A stretch of DNA of 35,037 nt. Source: an uncultured Alphaproteobacteria bacterium. GTDB lineage: Bacteria; Pseudomonadota; Alphaproteobacteria; Bin95. A model generated the notes under the pieces. The model ran no database searches. It had not been told where the DNA came from and saw only the letters and a program-made list of their open reading frames with translations. Of this stretch, positions 1 to 8,218 are shown piece after piece. The stretch is from assembly GCA_938083135.1 (NCBI GenBank), contig CALLKY010000006.1, forward strand, positions 1 through 35,037, written 5' to 3'. A program made the position numbers and the translations under genes. The number at the start of each line of letters is the position of its first letter. The stretch's first letter is position 1.

Positions 1-2
1 CT

Positions 3-74
3 ACGACGCGACGGCGAAGATCGACAGAGAGGGCTTTGGCCATGCAGGCTGGCCTCCTTCACCAGCCCTCATGA
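3..74 (+). CDS. Possible 3' end of an upstream gene (partial)
   Basis: A frame open from the left edge ends at a TGA at 72-74. This stop overlaps the ATG at 71 as ATGA, the usual sign of translational coupling to the following gene. Only about 23 residues are visible; they are arginine-rich and ending in LLHQPS, and carry no recognisable motif. A second frame (the one used by the gene at 71) is also open to the left edge, so the alternative is that the downstream gene simply extends beyond the window. The sequence alone does not decide between these. Confidence 0.3.
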   Translation, partial: TTRRRRSTERALAMQAGLLHQPS

Positions 75-1909
75 TGAATCACAAAATAACGCCAAACGGA
101 ATCCCTAATGATTCAATTGCCGCTCAATCCGCTCTAGCGCCATATTGGGCGGATGTAGAGCGCCGCGCAGCATTGCGCTTAAGTGGCAACAAAGCCACTA
201 CCCCACATTTTATGGGCGCAATCTTGCTCCAGGCGGAAGCACAATCCCCGATCCCCAACCAACATCTGCAAATTATTGATGGTCAACAAAGGTTGATCAC
301 TTTGCATCTGAGCGTGGCGGCGCTGGCAGCGGCAGCACAAGCACGGGAGCTTGATTTTATCGCAGCAGCAGCCCGGCGGCGGCTTGAAAACACTGAAATA
401 GCGCATCCGAAGCTAACCGGTGCGGAAGCCGATGCTGAGCACATACGTTATGCCGTTAAAGCCGGGGATCAGAAATCCTTAAGCGCACGCTGGCCAGACA
501 GGTTCGCTAGAGGCGGCGCGCGGTTCCGCCGATCGGTTGGTGGACCAGATTGCTTGGCGGCGTATGTCTCACTGCTGGATTGGACCAACGCGTTCATTGA
601 TGGCACCAGCATTGCTGCGTTCGATCCAAGCGTCCGCAATGCTTCAATCGCAGAACGGGCCGATGCGCTCCTGCAAGCGATCCTTGAGGATTTTCATCTG
701 GTCGCGATTTTCCTCGCACCGGAGGATGATGGCCCTGCCATTTTTGAAGCTTTGAACGACAGGGGCGCGCCACTGGATGCCGCTGACCTGATCCGCAATG
801 ATATAGTCCGCCGCGCCCGCATTAATGGGGAGGATGCGGCTGCCGTGATCAGAGAGTACTGGCAGCCTTTTGCTAACGATCCGTTTTGGCGCGAATCAGA
901 ATTGGGCGGTCGCGCGCGGCAGCTACGGATCGATAATCTGTTGCGCTACTTCCTTGTTTCTACTGGTGCCGGCGGCCCATCAACCAAGCGGATATTCCAT
1001 GCCTACCGCGCCTATGTGCAGAAATCCCCGCCCGCTTTTCGTTCAGTGGCTGATGAAGTTCAGCAGATTGCACTATCGGGTGCGCACTACCGCACGCTCA
1101 TTGATCCAAAAGCGCCAGCGACGCACCCATGCCTTGCGGATCTAGGCCCACGGCTTAAACCTTGGAAACCAACCGCTGCCATCCCGCCACTCCTTGCGCT
1201 GGCAAATGCTGATGCACTTACCCCAGATGAAAGGCGATCAGCTGGTCGGGCGATCCTGGGGTATATTGTCAGGCGCACCGTCTGTGGCCTAAGCCGCCGA
1301 AACTTGCATAGAACGCTCGCAAGCCTATGCCGCCACATGCAGCGCGATGGATGCACCAAGCAAACCGTGATGCAATACCTTGCTGACCAATTGGGCATTG
1401 ATAGTCTATGGCCCGCAAACGCGCGGTTCGGCAATCATTGGGTCCGCGAGCCGCTATACCGGCAGGATGGTAGCCAGCGCGTTCGGCAATTACTGCTGGA
1501 ACTCGAAGCCGTCCAGTCCGGCCGACCCCTTCGAGAGATTGCCGTTGAGGCCCCCCATCTGGACCACATCATGCCGCAGGATTGGAGCGACGCCGCCCAG
1601 CGACATTGGCCCGATCCACCCTATAACGACACGATGGCGATGGATGACATCGTCCGCGCGCGAAATACCGCCATCGATTCAATCGGCAATCTGACGCTGC
1701 TGGAACCACAGCTAAATGCCAAGCTGCGAAATGCAGGTTTCGAAGAACGCCGTTCGATCTATGGGCAATCCCGTTATCTTGCGACCCGCGCATTGGCTGA
1801 ACATGACCATTGGAATGAACAAACAATCCGCGCCCGCGTTGCTGCATGGTTACCGCTGGCCCATCAGCTCTGGCCCGGCCCAGAGGCCGCGCTCGACTTC
1901 AGCGCTTAG
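71..1909 (+). CDS. DUF262/DUF1524 protein, GmrSD-like restriction-type nuclease with atypical N-terminus
   Basis: The family (GmrSD, type IV restriction of modified DNA, and related anti-phage proteins) pairs an N-terminal DUF262 NTPase/ParB-like domain with a C-terminal DUF1524 His-Me (HNH) nuclease. Visible here are the DUF262 signature IIDGQQR at residues 68-74, preceded by the family-like YWADVERR and HFMGAILLQ segments, and the DUF1524 signature HIMPQ at 499-503 followed by IGNLTLL at 538-544 and LNAKLRNAGF. The nuclease half therefore looks intact. The conserved QRxYxW block normally about a dozen residues before the 'LWxDI' segment is absent: residues 1-22 do not resemble it. The frame is open upstream to the window edge, so the true start could lie outside, but the ATGATG at 71 overlaps an upstream TGA and is a plausible coupled start. 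The stop overlaps the convergent decarboxylase gene by 11 bases. Role in defence is inferred from the family. Confidence 0.75.
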   Translation: MMNHKITPNGIPNDSIAAQSALAPYWADVERRAALRLSGNKATTPHFMGAILLQAEAQSPIPNQHLQIIDGQQRLITLHLSVAALAAAAQARELDFIAAAARRRLENTEIAHPKLTGAEADAEHIRYAVKAGDQKSLSARWPDRFARGGARFRRSVGGPDCLAAYVSLLDWTNAFIDGTSIAAFDPSVRNASIAERADALLQAILEDFHLVAIFLAPEDDGPAIFEALNDRGAPLDAADLIRNDIVRRARINGEDAAAVIREYWQPFANDPFWRESELGGRARQLRIDNLLRYFLVSTGAGGPSTKRIFHAYRAYVQKSPPAFRSVADEVQQIALSGAHYRTLIDPKAPATHPCLADLGPRLKPWKPTAAIPPLLALANADALTPDERRSAGRAILGYIVRRTVCGLSRRNLHRTLASLCRHMQRDGCTKQTVMQYLADQLGIDSLWPANARFGNHWVREPLYRQDGSQRVRQLLLELEAVQSGRPLREIAVEAPHLDHIMPQDWSDAAQRHWPDPPYNDTMAMDDIVRARNTAIDSIGNLTLLEPQLNAKLRNAGFEERRSIYGQSRYLATRALAEHDHWNEQTIRARVAAWLPLAHQLWPGPEAALDFSA

Positions 1910-3416
1910 CCAGCGCCTTGATGCCATTTGAGACCGGGATTATGCGGTCTGGTGCGGAGTAGGATTCGTGATTTTGATCGATCTCTGAGAGCTTGTAGAG
2001 ATAGTTGATCATCATGCCTGCAGACTGGCGGATGCCATTGCCGGACCGGTCGCCCAACCAGTTCAGCCGCTCCATCCGCGCACCGTTGGAAAGATGGAAA
2101 TGGGCGACGGGGTCAAGCGCGCGTCCGCCCCGGCCCTTACGATTCAGCAAGTAATCTGAGGCTAAGCGGAGCATGGGGGGTGCCAGCGCTGCGGCCAAGC
2201 CTGTATCCTCGCTCCAGTACTCAATCGCGAGGGCGGCGGTGATGAGGTCTTGATCGGACAGGTCATCATCCAGCGGTTCTGGCGGATCACCAGCATCGAG
2301 TGCCGCCGTTTCGCCCTCACCAGACAGGCCCGCATTAGCAGCCGCAATCGCAGCGCGGAGCGCCTTGCGCTCATCCGATGTCAACGGTGTCGCCTCGACC
2401 TCATCCGGGTTCGCGCTCATCCAGCGGGCGAGGCCTGGGATCGGTGATAGCGTCGCGAAATTTTTAAGGTTCGGCAATTCTTGCGACAGGGCCGCGACGA
2501 CACGCTTGATCAGGAAATCGCCAAAGGAAATGCCAGCAAGGCCCTTTTGCGCATTCGAGATAGAATAGAAAATTGCGGTGTCGGCCCGGGCCGGGTCCCC
2601 GGCGGGCTTATCCATATCCAGAAGCTCGCCCACATCACCCGCAATGCCTTGGACCAACGCCACTTCGACAAAAATCAGCGGCTCATCCGGCATGCGCGGG
2701 TGGAAAAAGGCATAGCAGCGCCGGTCCGAATCGAGCCGGTTCTTCAGATCATCCCATGAGCGAATGCGATGCACCGCTTCATACTCGATCAGCTTTTCCA
2801 GCAGTGCAGCGGGTGCGCCCCAGTCAATCTGCTGAAGCTGCAGGAAACCCACATCAAACCAGCTGGCGAGCAGACGTTGCAGGTCCTGCTGGAGTGGCGT
2901 CAGAACAGGCGTCTCACGCTGCCAGCCAAGCAATTCAGCCCGCATATCGACGAGGAACTTCACGCCTTCAGGTAAAGCGTTGAACTGGCGAAGCACCCGA
3001 AGCCTTGGGGCTTGCAGCGCATCACGAAGGCGGGTTTCGGCCTTCAAGCGCGCGTCATCATCTTCAGCGCTCTGAACATCCTGGATTGCTGCGTCCACGG
3101 CGGTGCGGTCTACGGCAAAGCGTTCAGCGAGCAGTACCGCAAAGCGGCGGCGGCCATCCTCATTCAGGCCCAAATAGGCCTGACCAATAGCTGCGGCGCG
3201 TGCGCGCGCCGCGACCTCCCCGCCCCGGCTATCGACGCATTCCTGGAATGCTGCGAGCAAGCGTTCCTCGTCGGTTTCCGGCAAGTCCGCCTTGAGATTA
3301 ATTTCATTGTCCCGCCGACGCGGGCCGATTTCTTTGACAGTGCGCGCGATTTGCGCCCAGGCGCGATTGAGGACGCTGCTTGGCGCTGTCTCAGGCGCTG
3401 CAATTTGGTCACTCAT
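1899..3416 (-). CDS. Malonyl-CoA decarboxylase
   Basis: Decarboxylates malonyl-CoA to acetyl-CoA and CO2, in bacteria usually for malonate use or removal of excess malonyl-CoA. The 505-residue product matches the family in length and layout: a helical N-terminal half, then the acetyltransferase-like catalytic half. The active-site serine region FYSISNAQKGLAGISFG lies at about residues 283-299 and the catalytic histidine region HFHLSNGARMERLNWLGDR at about 440-458 (numbered from the chosen start). The frame continues to an ATG at 3494, which has no ribosome binding site; the ATG at 3416 has GGAGA ten bases upstream and is preferred. No malonyl-CoA synthetase (matB) or malonate transporter is adjacent. 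It is convergent with the DUF1524 gene and 137 bases upstream of the copper chaperone on the same strand. Confidence 0.93.
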   Translation of the reverse strand: MSDQIAAPETAPSSVLNRAWAQIARTVKEIGPRRRDNEINLKADLPETDEERLLAAFQECVDSRGGEVAARARAAAIGQAYLGLNEDGRRRFAVLLAERFAVDRTAVDAAIQDVQSAEDDDARLKAETRLRDALQAPRLRVLRQFNALPEGVKFLVDMRAELLGWQRETPVLTPLQQDLQRLLASWFDVGFLQLQQIDWGAPAALLEKLIEYEAVHRIRSWDDLKNRLDSDRRCYAFFHPRMPDEPLIFVEVALVQGIAGDVGELLDMDKPAGDPARADTAIFYSISNAQKGLAGISFGDFLIKRVVAALSQELPNLKNFATLSPIPGLARWMSANPDEVEATPLTSDERKALRAAIAAANAGLSGEGETAALDAGDPPEPLDDDLSDQDLITAALAIEYWSEDTGLAAALAPPMLRLASDYLLNRKGRGGRALDPVAHFHLSNGARMERLNWLGDRSGNGIRQSAGMMINYLYKLSEIDQNHESYSAPDRIIPVSNGIKALAKR

Positions 3417-3553
3417 GCCGCCAGTGTCTCCAACATATGATGCGCCGCCCCCGTAGGCTGCGACAGGTCTGCGGATATGCGAAAAGAAGCTCATAAAATA
3501 TGGATAGGTTCAACCCGTTACAATCGCATTACAGCTAGGCAAAAACTTGGGGG

Positions 3554-4009
3554 CTACTTCCGTTTGCGCAGCGGCGAGACCTTGAATGTGACGTCGAGCG
3601 GCCCTGCTTTTTCAAACACCAATCGCACTTTGATCTCATCATTGGCCTTCAATTGCTGTTTCAGGCCGATAAACATGAGATGCGCACCGCCGGGTTGCAG
3701 CTCGTAGCTGTCATTGGCTGGGATCACCAAACCATCCGGCAACTCGTGCATCTGGATGACATCACCATCCCGCTTCATCATGTGAATCTCTGTCATGGAT
3801 GAGCAAGCGCACTCTGCAGATACGAGCCTGTCCGCGGCACCCTTGTTCTCAATCGAGAGATATCCGGCCCCTGTCGGCGCGCCTTTTGGCGTTGCGCGGC
3901 TCCAAGGGTGGTCGATGCTGATGTCCCCCGCCTTATAGCCATGGGCGGCGGCAGGCAGTGTAGTGAGCGCAAGAATGAGAGCGGCGGCGCGACTGGCGGA
4001 TTTCAACAT
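3554..4009 (-). CDS. Periplasmic PCu(A)C copper chaperone
   Basis: Periplasmic Cu(I) carriers of this family (formerly DUF461) deliver copper to the CuA site of cytochrome c oxidase. The 151-residue product starts with a signal peptide (MLKSASRAAALILALTTLPA, cleavage near AAAHG). The copper ligands of the H-x10-M...H-x-M motif are seen as H76, M87, H110 and M112. The start at 4009 is chosen because GGAG lies seven bases upstream and it gives a clean signal peptide; the frame continues to 4183 but the extra 58 residues precede the signal peptide and are arginine-rich nonsense. No SCO or oxidase gene is nearby, so the partner oxidase is inferred. Confidence 0.9.
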   Translation of the reverse strand: MLKSASRAAALILALTTLPAAAHGYKAGDISIDHPWSRATPKGAPTGAGYLSIENKGAADRLVSAECACSSMTEIHMMKRDGDVIQMHELPDGLVIPANDSYELQPGGAHLMFIGLKQQLKANDEIKVRLVFEKAGPLDVTFKVSPLRKRK

Positions 4010-4064
4010 CTGGAGACTCCATGCAAGTGTTTTCGTCAGATATGGCGCGCGAAAGTTAAAATTC

Positions 4065-5378
4065 CTATGCGGCCATCTGCGCCCGCCAATAAGGCACGCC
4101 TTTGCTGGCCGCATGTTGCGCGCCACGCTCTGCCAAAAGCGCCTGGGCCAAGGGCTTTCGGCCTGCTTTGACGGCGGAATCAATCAGCGCCTGCGCATAA
4201 AGGTCACGCTGGGCATGGCTACCGCCAACACGGCTCCAGTCTTCCATGCAGCCAAGGAACCCATCACAAGCGCGCGCATAGTCGCCGTTGAAATAGGCTT
4301 GCACCGCGTCCGCCAGCGGCAAGGTCGCATCTTGGGTGAGCTTCGCCCCCCAACCGTCACCATCTGCCCGTTCAGCCAGGGTTTGCCGATGACGCGCAAC
4401 GGCTTCGCCGCGTCCTGTGCGGTTCAATGCGGCAGCGATATGGGTATCGGTGAAGGCGAGCAATTGATCGTCCAAGATTGTTTCGGCCTGCCCCGCCATA
4501 ACCTCCCACCGGTCACCAACATCCACGCCTGTCATTTCCAGCCGCCACAGCAGAGCAGTGGCGTTCTGGATATCGATATAAGCCGCCGAATCACCCGGAT
4601 ATACGGCGTTATCGAACAGATCGAGCGCGCCCTCATAGTCACCCGAATCCCAGTGGAACAATGCCCGGTGCCACCAGATATGGCGGGCCAATGGCGCACG
4701 GTCAGCCCATGCGTCCAGGGGATAGTTGATCCACTGAATACCCTCTGCGTGGCGGCCCTGCATCTCTAGAACGTGTGCTACGGAATGAATGCCCCAAATG
4801 TCATCCGGGTTGCGCGCGACAGACGCGCGGCCATGGCGCTCTGCGGCGGCATAATCGCCCGCTTCCTCGTAGCCAAAGGCCAACATGCCCTGATAGTGGC
4901 CGTAGCCTTCCAGGTCCTCAGTCCAGGCATGGCTGACGCGGAGCATCGAATCGCGGAGGTCCAGGCTGCGACCGCGCCAGAACAGGCTCTGCTGCTGCAT
5001 CTGCTTCAGAATAAACAGATCCACCGGCCATTCCGCCAGATGCGCGTAGAACGCCGTAGACGCTGCCGCCAAATCATTGCCATGCAGGGCTTTCAGACCA
5101 GCCAACCAACCCTGGCCGCGACGATCCAAACCCTTGGCCGCCGCCGCATCCATATGCGCTTGGATGACAGTCAGCATCTTCCGGGATTGAGCCCCCATGA
5201 GCAGATAGCCCTTGAGCAATTGGGCCATCGCGCAGTCCGGGTCTGCGGCAATTGCGGCGTCTGCGTATTCTGCGGCGTCAGCGCGGAATTCAAAGAAGCG
5301 GGCGATGCATGTATCGAAGGCGGTGATCGCCGCATCGCTTTCAGTATCAACCGGATATCCGCGAACGTCCTGGCGCAT
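4065..5378 (-). CDS. TTC38-like tetratricopeptide repeat protein
   Basis: A 437-residue protein made almost entirely of paired helices with TPR character, for example AADAAEYADAAIAADPDC near residue 40, AAERHGRASVARNPDDIWG mid-protein, and YEGALDLFDNAVYP. The order of segments and the repeated tryptophan and HxxG contexts resemble the bacterial relatives of eukaryotic TTC38. Such proteins act as binding scaffolds; no enzymatic motif or signal peptide is seen, so it is probably cytoplasmic. The start at 5378 is supported by AAGGAAG just upstream; the much longer open frame to 5798 runs through the neighbouring gene and is rejected. It begins 19 bases after the stop of the small membrane protein gene, so the two are probably co-transcribed. 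Biological role unknown. Confidence 0.8.
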   Translation of the reverse strand: MRQDVRGYPVDTESDAAITAFDTCIARFFEFRADAAEYADAAIAADPDCAMAQLLKGYLLMGAQSRKMLTVIQAHMDAAAAKGLDRRGQGWLAGLKALHGNDLAAASTAFYAHLAEWPVDLFILKQMQQQSLFWRGRSLDLRDSMLRVSHAWTEDLEGYGHYQGMLAFGYEEAGDYAAAERHGRASVARNPDDIWGIHSVAHVLEMQGRHAEGIQWINYPLDAWADRAPLARHIWWHRALFHWDSGDYEGALDLFDNAVYPGDSAAYIDIQNATALLWRLEMTGVDVGDRWEVMAGQAETILDDQLLAFTDTHIAAALNRTGRGEAVARHRQTLAERADGDGWGAKLTQDATLPLADAVQAYFNGDYARACDGFLGCMEDWSRVGGSHAQRDLYAQALIDSAVKAGRKPLAQALLAERGAQHAASKGVPYWRAQMAA

Positions 5379-5397
5379 CAGTCTTCCTTTGGTGTGT

Positions 5398-5859
5398 TTA
5401 GCGAACCACTTGCTGGCCCGGCGGCACGCCTGTGCCCCAAACCTTGAGTTCCTTGGTGCGCGGTACACGCCCAGCGGCGTGGTCTGCGCTGTTGTAGCGG
5501 CCAAGCTGCAGCACGATCTCATTCCTGCGCCCGCCCGAAATCGCCAATCCGCCTTCAAGCAGCTTCGTGGCACCCGGCGCTGTCGCCAGGACTTCGTAGC
5601 GGGCGAAGCACGGACCGTTGGAGGTGTTTTGCACCGCAATGACATATTCCAGATTGGCACCATCTGCGCCCGCCGTTTGCCGCCAGCGGAAACTGGGCGC
5701 GCCATTCCGAATCGCATTCGCGCAGCGCTGGTCCGCTGCACGGTCCTCCCCCATGCGCTGTAGCACCATCGGCTCATAGCCAATCCAGGCCACCGCAAGC
5801 GCTACAGCCAGCATGGCGATAAAGCCAATTGATAGTAGGGAACCGCGTCTACGCGTCAT
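5398..5859 (-). CDS. Small membrane-anchored protein of unknown function
   Basis: A 153-residue product with a basic N-terminus (MTRRRG) followed by one strongly hydrophobic segment at about residues 9-27, then a soluble beta-rich domain with two cysteines (C46 and C83) that could form a disulfide. The organisation suggests an inner-membrane anchor with the C-terminal domain in the periplasm. I do not recognise a family. It is the first gene of an apparent two-gene unit with the TPR protein and is divergent from the MaoC operon across a 71-base gap that must hold both promoters. Confidence 0.7.
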   Translation of the reverse strand: MTRRRGSLLSIGFIAMLAVALAVAWIGYEPMVLQRMGEDRAADQRCANAIRNGAPSFRWRQTAGADGANLEYVIAVQNTSNGPCFARYEVLATAPGATKLLEGGLAISGGRRNEIVLQLGRYNSADHAAGRVPRTKELKVWGTGVPPGQQVVR

Positions 5860-5930
5860 TCTTGTGTCTCTCGCCCGGTTAGGCTTTCATCACATCAGCA
5901 TACCGCACAAATTACTGGAAGGAACGTCCC

Positions 5931-6383
5931 ATGGCTGGACTGTATTTTGAAGACTTCGAAGAAGGCACAGTTTTCAAGCATGACCTGACACGCACCGTCA
6001 CGGAGATGGACAACGTGATGTTCTGCGCGTTGACCCATAACCCGCAGCCGCTGCATCTGGACGAAGAATTCGGCAAGCAGAGCGAACATGGCGCGCGACT
6101 GGTGAATTCATTGTTCACGCTTGGGCTGGTGATTGGCGTGTCCGTGGGCGACACAACACTTGGCACCACGGTTGGCAATCTCGGCATGACCGACTGCGCT
6201 TTCCGCAACCCGGTATTCCATGGCGATACGATCCGTTCCGAAACCACGATTCTGGAAAAACGCGAATCCAAGTCCCGCCCAACCCAGGGCATCGTCACGT
6301 TTGAGCATCGCGGCATCAATCAGCACGGCAAAGAAGTTGCCTATTGCAAGCGCATGGGCCTGATGATGAAGCGCCCCGTTTAA
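5931..6383 (+). CDS. MaoC-like enoyl-CoA hydratase/dehydratase
   Basis: A single hot-dog-fold hydratase of 150 residues. The R-hydratase catalytic signature is seen as THNPQPLHLDEEFG around residues 35-48, giving the Asn37/His42 pair; in many family members the first residue is Asp. It probably hydrates or dehydrates a 2-enoyl or hydroxyacyl-CoA. The nearest functional types by neighbourhood are mesaconyl-CoA or itaconyl-CoA hydratase, because the next gene encodes a CitE-like lyase that would cleave the resulting malyl- or citramalyl-type CoA ester. The start at 5931 has GGAAGGAA about eight bases upstream. It is the first gene of a tightly packed four-gene operon. The specific substrate is inference. 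Confidence 0.88.
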   Translation: MAGLYFEDFEEGTVFKHDLTRTVTEMDNVMFCALTHNPQPLHLDEEFGKQSEHGARLVNSLFTLGLVIGVSVGDTTLGTTVGNLGMTDCAFRNPVFHGDTIRSETTILEKRESKSRPTQGIVTFEHRGINQHGKEVAYCKRMGLMMKRPV

Positions 6384-6404
6384 GCTCAAAAAGGAACTGA
6401 CCCC

Positions 6405-7292
6405 ATGGACCCGCTCCGCTGCTTCCTGTTTGTGCCCGCTGATAGTGAGCGCAAATACCAGAAGGCGTCCGGCACCGCCGCCGACGCCCTGATCCTGGAT
6501 CTCGAAGATTCAGTCAATCAAGACAACCTGCCCCAAGCCCGCCAGATGGCCCACGATTACCTGCTACAAAGCCGGGACAAGCCGCGACCGCAGTCACTTT
6601 GGGTGCGCATCAATCCGCTGGATACGGATTTGAGCCTGGTTGATCTGGCAGCCGTCATGGGCGGATCACCGGACGGAATTATCCTGCCAAAGACATTTTC
6701 TGCCGCAGAGGCGATCAAGCTTGATCACATGCTCTCTGCTTTGGAAGCGCGGGAGAATATTCAGGTTGGCCGCACCAAAATCCTGGTGGTCGCAACAGAA
6801 ACCGCGCGCTCGCTCTTCACGATGGATAGCTTCGTTAGTGCCAGTGACCGCATTTACGGCATGACTTGGGGTGCTGAAGACTTATCCGCAGCACTCGGCG
6901 CTTTCACGAACCAAATGGAAGATAGCGGATATGAGGACGTATACCGCCTCGCACGCTCCCTCTGCCTCGCCGCATGTAAGGCCGCTGAAACGGAACCTGT
7001 TGATTCGGTCTACCCAAATTTCCGAAACTTAGACGGCCTATTCAAAGAAGCCTTGCAAGGCCGCAAGACCGGGTTCACCGGCAAGGTGGCGATCCATCCA
7101 GACCAAGTGGATGTGATCAACAGCGCTTTCGCGCCGACAGAAGCCGAAATCGCCTTCGCCCACCGTGTGATCGACGCGTTCAAGGATAAGGGCGGGTCCG
7201 GCACCGTTGGTATGGACGGCAAGATGCTGGACATGCCGCACTTGAAACAGGCCCGCACCGTGCTGGCCATGGCGGAGCGCAACAATGCCTGA
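6405..7292 (+). CDS. CitE-like CoA-ester lyase (HpcH/HpaI superfamily)
   Basis: The 295-residue product belongs to the CitE/malyl-CoA lyase branch of the HpcH/HpaI TIM-barrel superfamily, which reversibly cleaves beta-hydroxyacyl-CoA esters such as malyl-CoA, beta-methylmalyl-CoA or citramalyl-CoA, with Mg2+. Visible signatures are LFVPADSERKYQKA at the N-terminus, LILDLEDSVNQDN (about 29-41), the arginine in WVRINPLDT, the metal-binding glutamate in VVATETARSLF and the aspartate in MTWGAEDLSAALG, and IHPDQVDVIN near the C-terminus. It lies 21 bases after the MaoC gene and overlaps the next start by eight bases. The pairing with a hydratase argues for C4/C5 dicarboxyl-CoA metabolism; the exact substrate cannot be read from sequence. 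Confidence 0.9.
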   Translation: MDPLRCFLFVPADSERKYQKASGTAADALILDLEDSVNQDNLPQARQMAHDYLLQSRDKPRPQSLWVRINPLDTDLSLVDLAAVMGGSPDGIILPKTFSAAEAIKLDHMLSALEARENIQVGRTKILVVATETARSLFTMDSFVSASDRIYGMTWGAEDLSAALGAFTNQMEDSGYEDVYRLARSLCLAACKAAETEPVDSVYPNFRNLDGLFKEALQGRKTGFTGKVAIHPDQVDVINSAFAPTEAEIAFAHRVIDAFKDKGGSGTVGMDGKMLDMPHLKQARTVLAMAERNNA

Positions 7293-8217
7293 AGCCATCC
7301 CCTTCGACGCTACCCGGCATTGGACAAAAGAACTGCCCAACGGCACGGTCGTTAAACTCCGTGAGTTTGATTTCGCCGGGCCGTTTGCTGGGCGCGATCC
7401 GGCGTCGAAGATGGATGGGCCGCAGTGTTTCCGGGTGGAACAACCGCCGGGATCCGTCGTTGAGACGCATTTCCATGTGGCGGATGAATTCCAGTTGATC
7501 GCGCTCGGCGGCGGGCGCTTGGGGCGGCACGGGCTGATGCCGCTCTCCGTCCACTATTCCGGCGCTTACACGCCCTATGGTCCGATTGTGGCGGATGCGA
7601 CAGACGGCGTGGTCTATTTCACGCTGCGGCCCAGGCGGGACCCAGGCGCACTCTTCCTGCCGGCTGAGCGGGGAAAACTGAAACCGGCAGCCAAACGCTT
7701 CTTCATGGCGGAACAGGATGAGGGCGTGATTGCGTCTTCAGCCCTCGCCAGCCTGGACGCGCCAAGCCTGGTTTCGGCCTATGGGCCGGATGTGACGGGT
7801 GCGGCTGCATGGCGCGCAACGCTCGGCCCCGGTCAGCGTCTCACACCACCGAAACCTGCGGGCGATGGGTATTTCATCGTGGTCGCGGAAGGTGGATGGG
7901 AACACGATGGAGCAGTGCTGCCGCAATGGTCCTGCGCGTTTGCTGGTCAGGGGGAAACGCCGCCGGTTCTATTGGCCGGACCAGATGGCCTGGACGCTAT
8001 CATCCTGCAATTCCCGGACCATGCGAGCACAATGGAGACCGCGCCTCCAGAAGGTGCCGACGCACATGAATGCCCACTCTGTGGCTTCGTTTATGACGCA
8101 GCGTCAGGCCTGGAAGAAGACGGCATACCGGCCGGTACGGCATTCGCAGACTTGCCAAGCGATTGGACCTGCCCAAACTGTGACGCAGCCAAAACCGAAT
8201 TTGAGGCGCTCTCATAA
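7285..8217 (+). CDS. Cupin-rubredoxin fusion protein
   Basis: A 310-residue protein with two recognisable parts. Residues 56-75 match cupin motif 1 exactly: G56, five residues, H62-x-H64, three residues, E68, six residues, G75, which would bind one metal. Residues about 261-310 form a complete rubredoxin domain: C263-x2-C266 in ECPLCGFVYD, then DLPSDWTCPNC with C296 and C299, giving one Fe(Cys)4 centre. The middle region has further beta-rich, cupin-like sequence. A rubredoxin joined to a cupin suggests electron delivery to a metal-dependent oxidation, or a redox sensor. The ATG lies inside the end of the lyase gene (overlap of eight bases), so it is translationally coupled. I know of no characterised enzyme with exactly this arrangement; function is unassigned. 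Confidence 0.82.
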   Translation: MPEAIPFDATRHWTKELPNGTVVKLREFDFAGPFAGRDPASKMDGPQCFRVEQPPGSVVETHFHVADEFQLIALGGGRLGRHGLMPLSVHYSGAYTPYGPIVADATDGVVYFTLRPRRDPGALFLPAERGKLKPAAKRFFMAEQDEGVIASSALASLDAPSLVSAYGPDVTGAAAWRATLGPGQRLTPPKPAGDGYFIVVAEGGWEHDGAVLPQWSCAFAGQGETPPVLLAGPDGLDAIILQFPDHASTMETAPPEGADAHECPLCGFVYDAASGLEEDGIPAGTAFADLPSDWTCPNCDAAKTEFEALS

Positions 8218-8218
8218 C

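Noticed and set aside
3963-4769. A 268-residue plus-strand frame opposite the copper chaperone and TPR genes
   Set aside because: Spans two real genes and their gap on the other strand, with no recognisable domain.
5379-5798. Extension of the TPR protein frame upstream to 5798, giving 577 residues
   Set aside because: The extra part lies antisense-free but out of frame within the small membrane protein gene and has poor composition; the ATG at 5378 has a strong AAGGAAG ribosome binding site.
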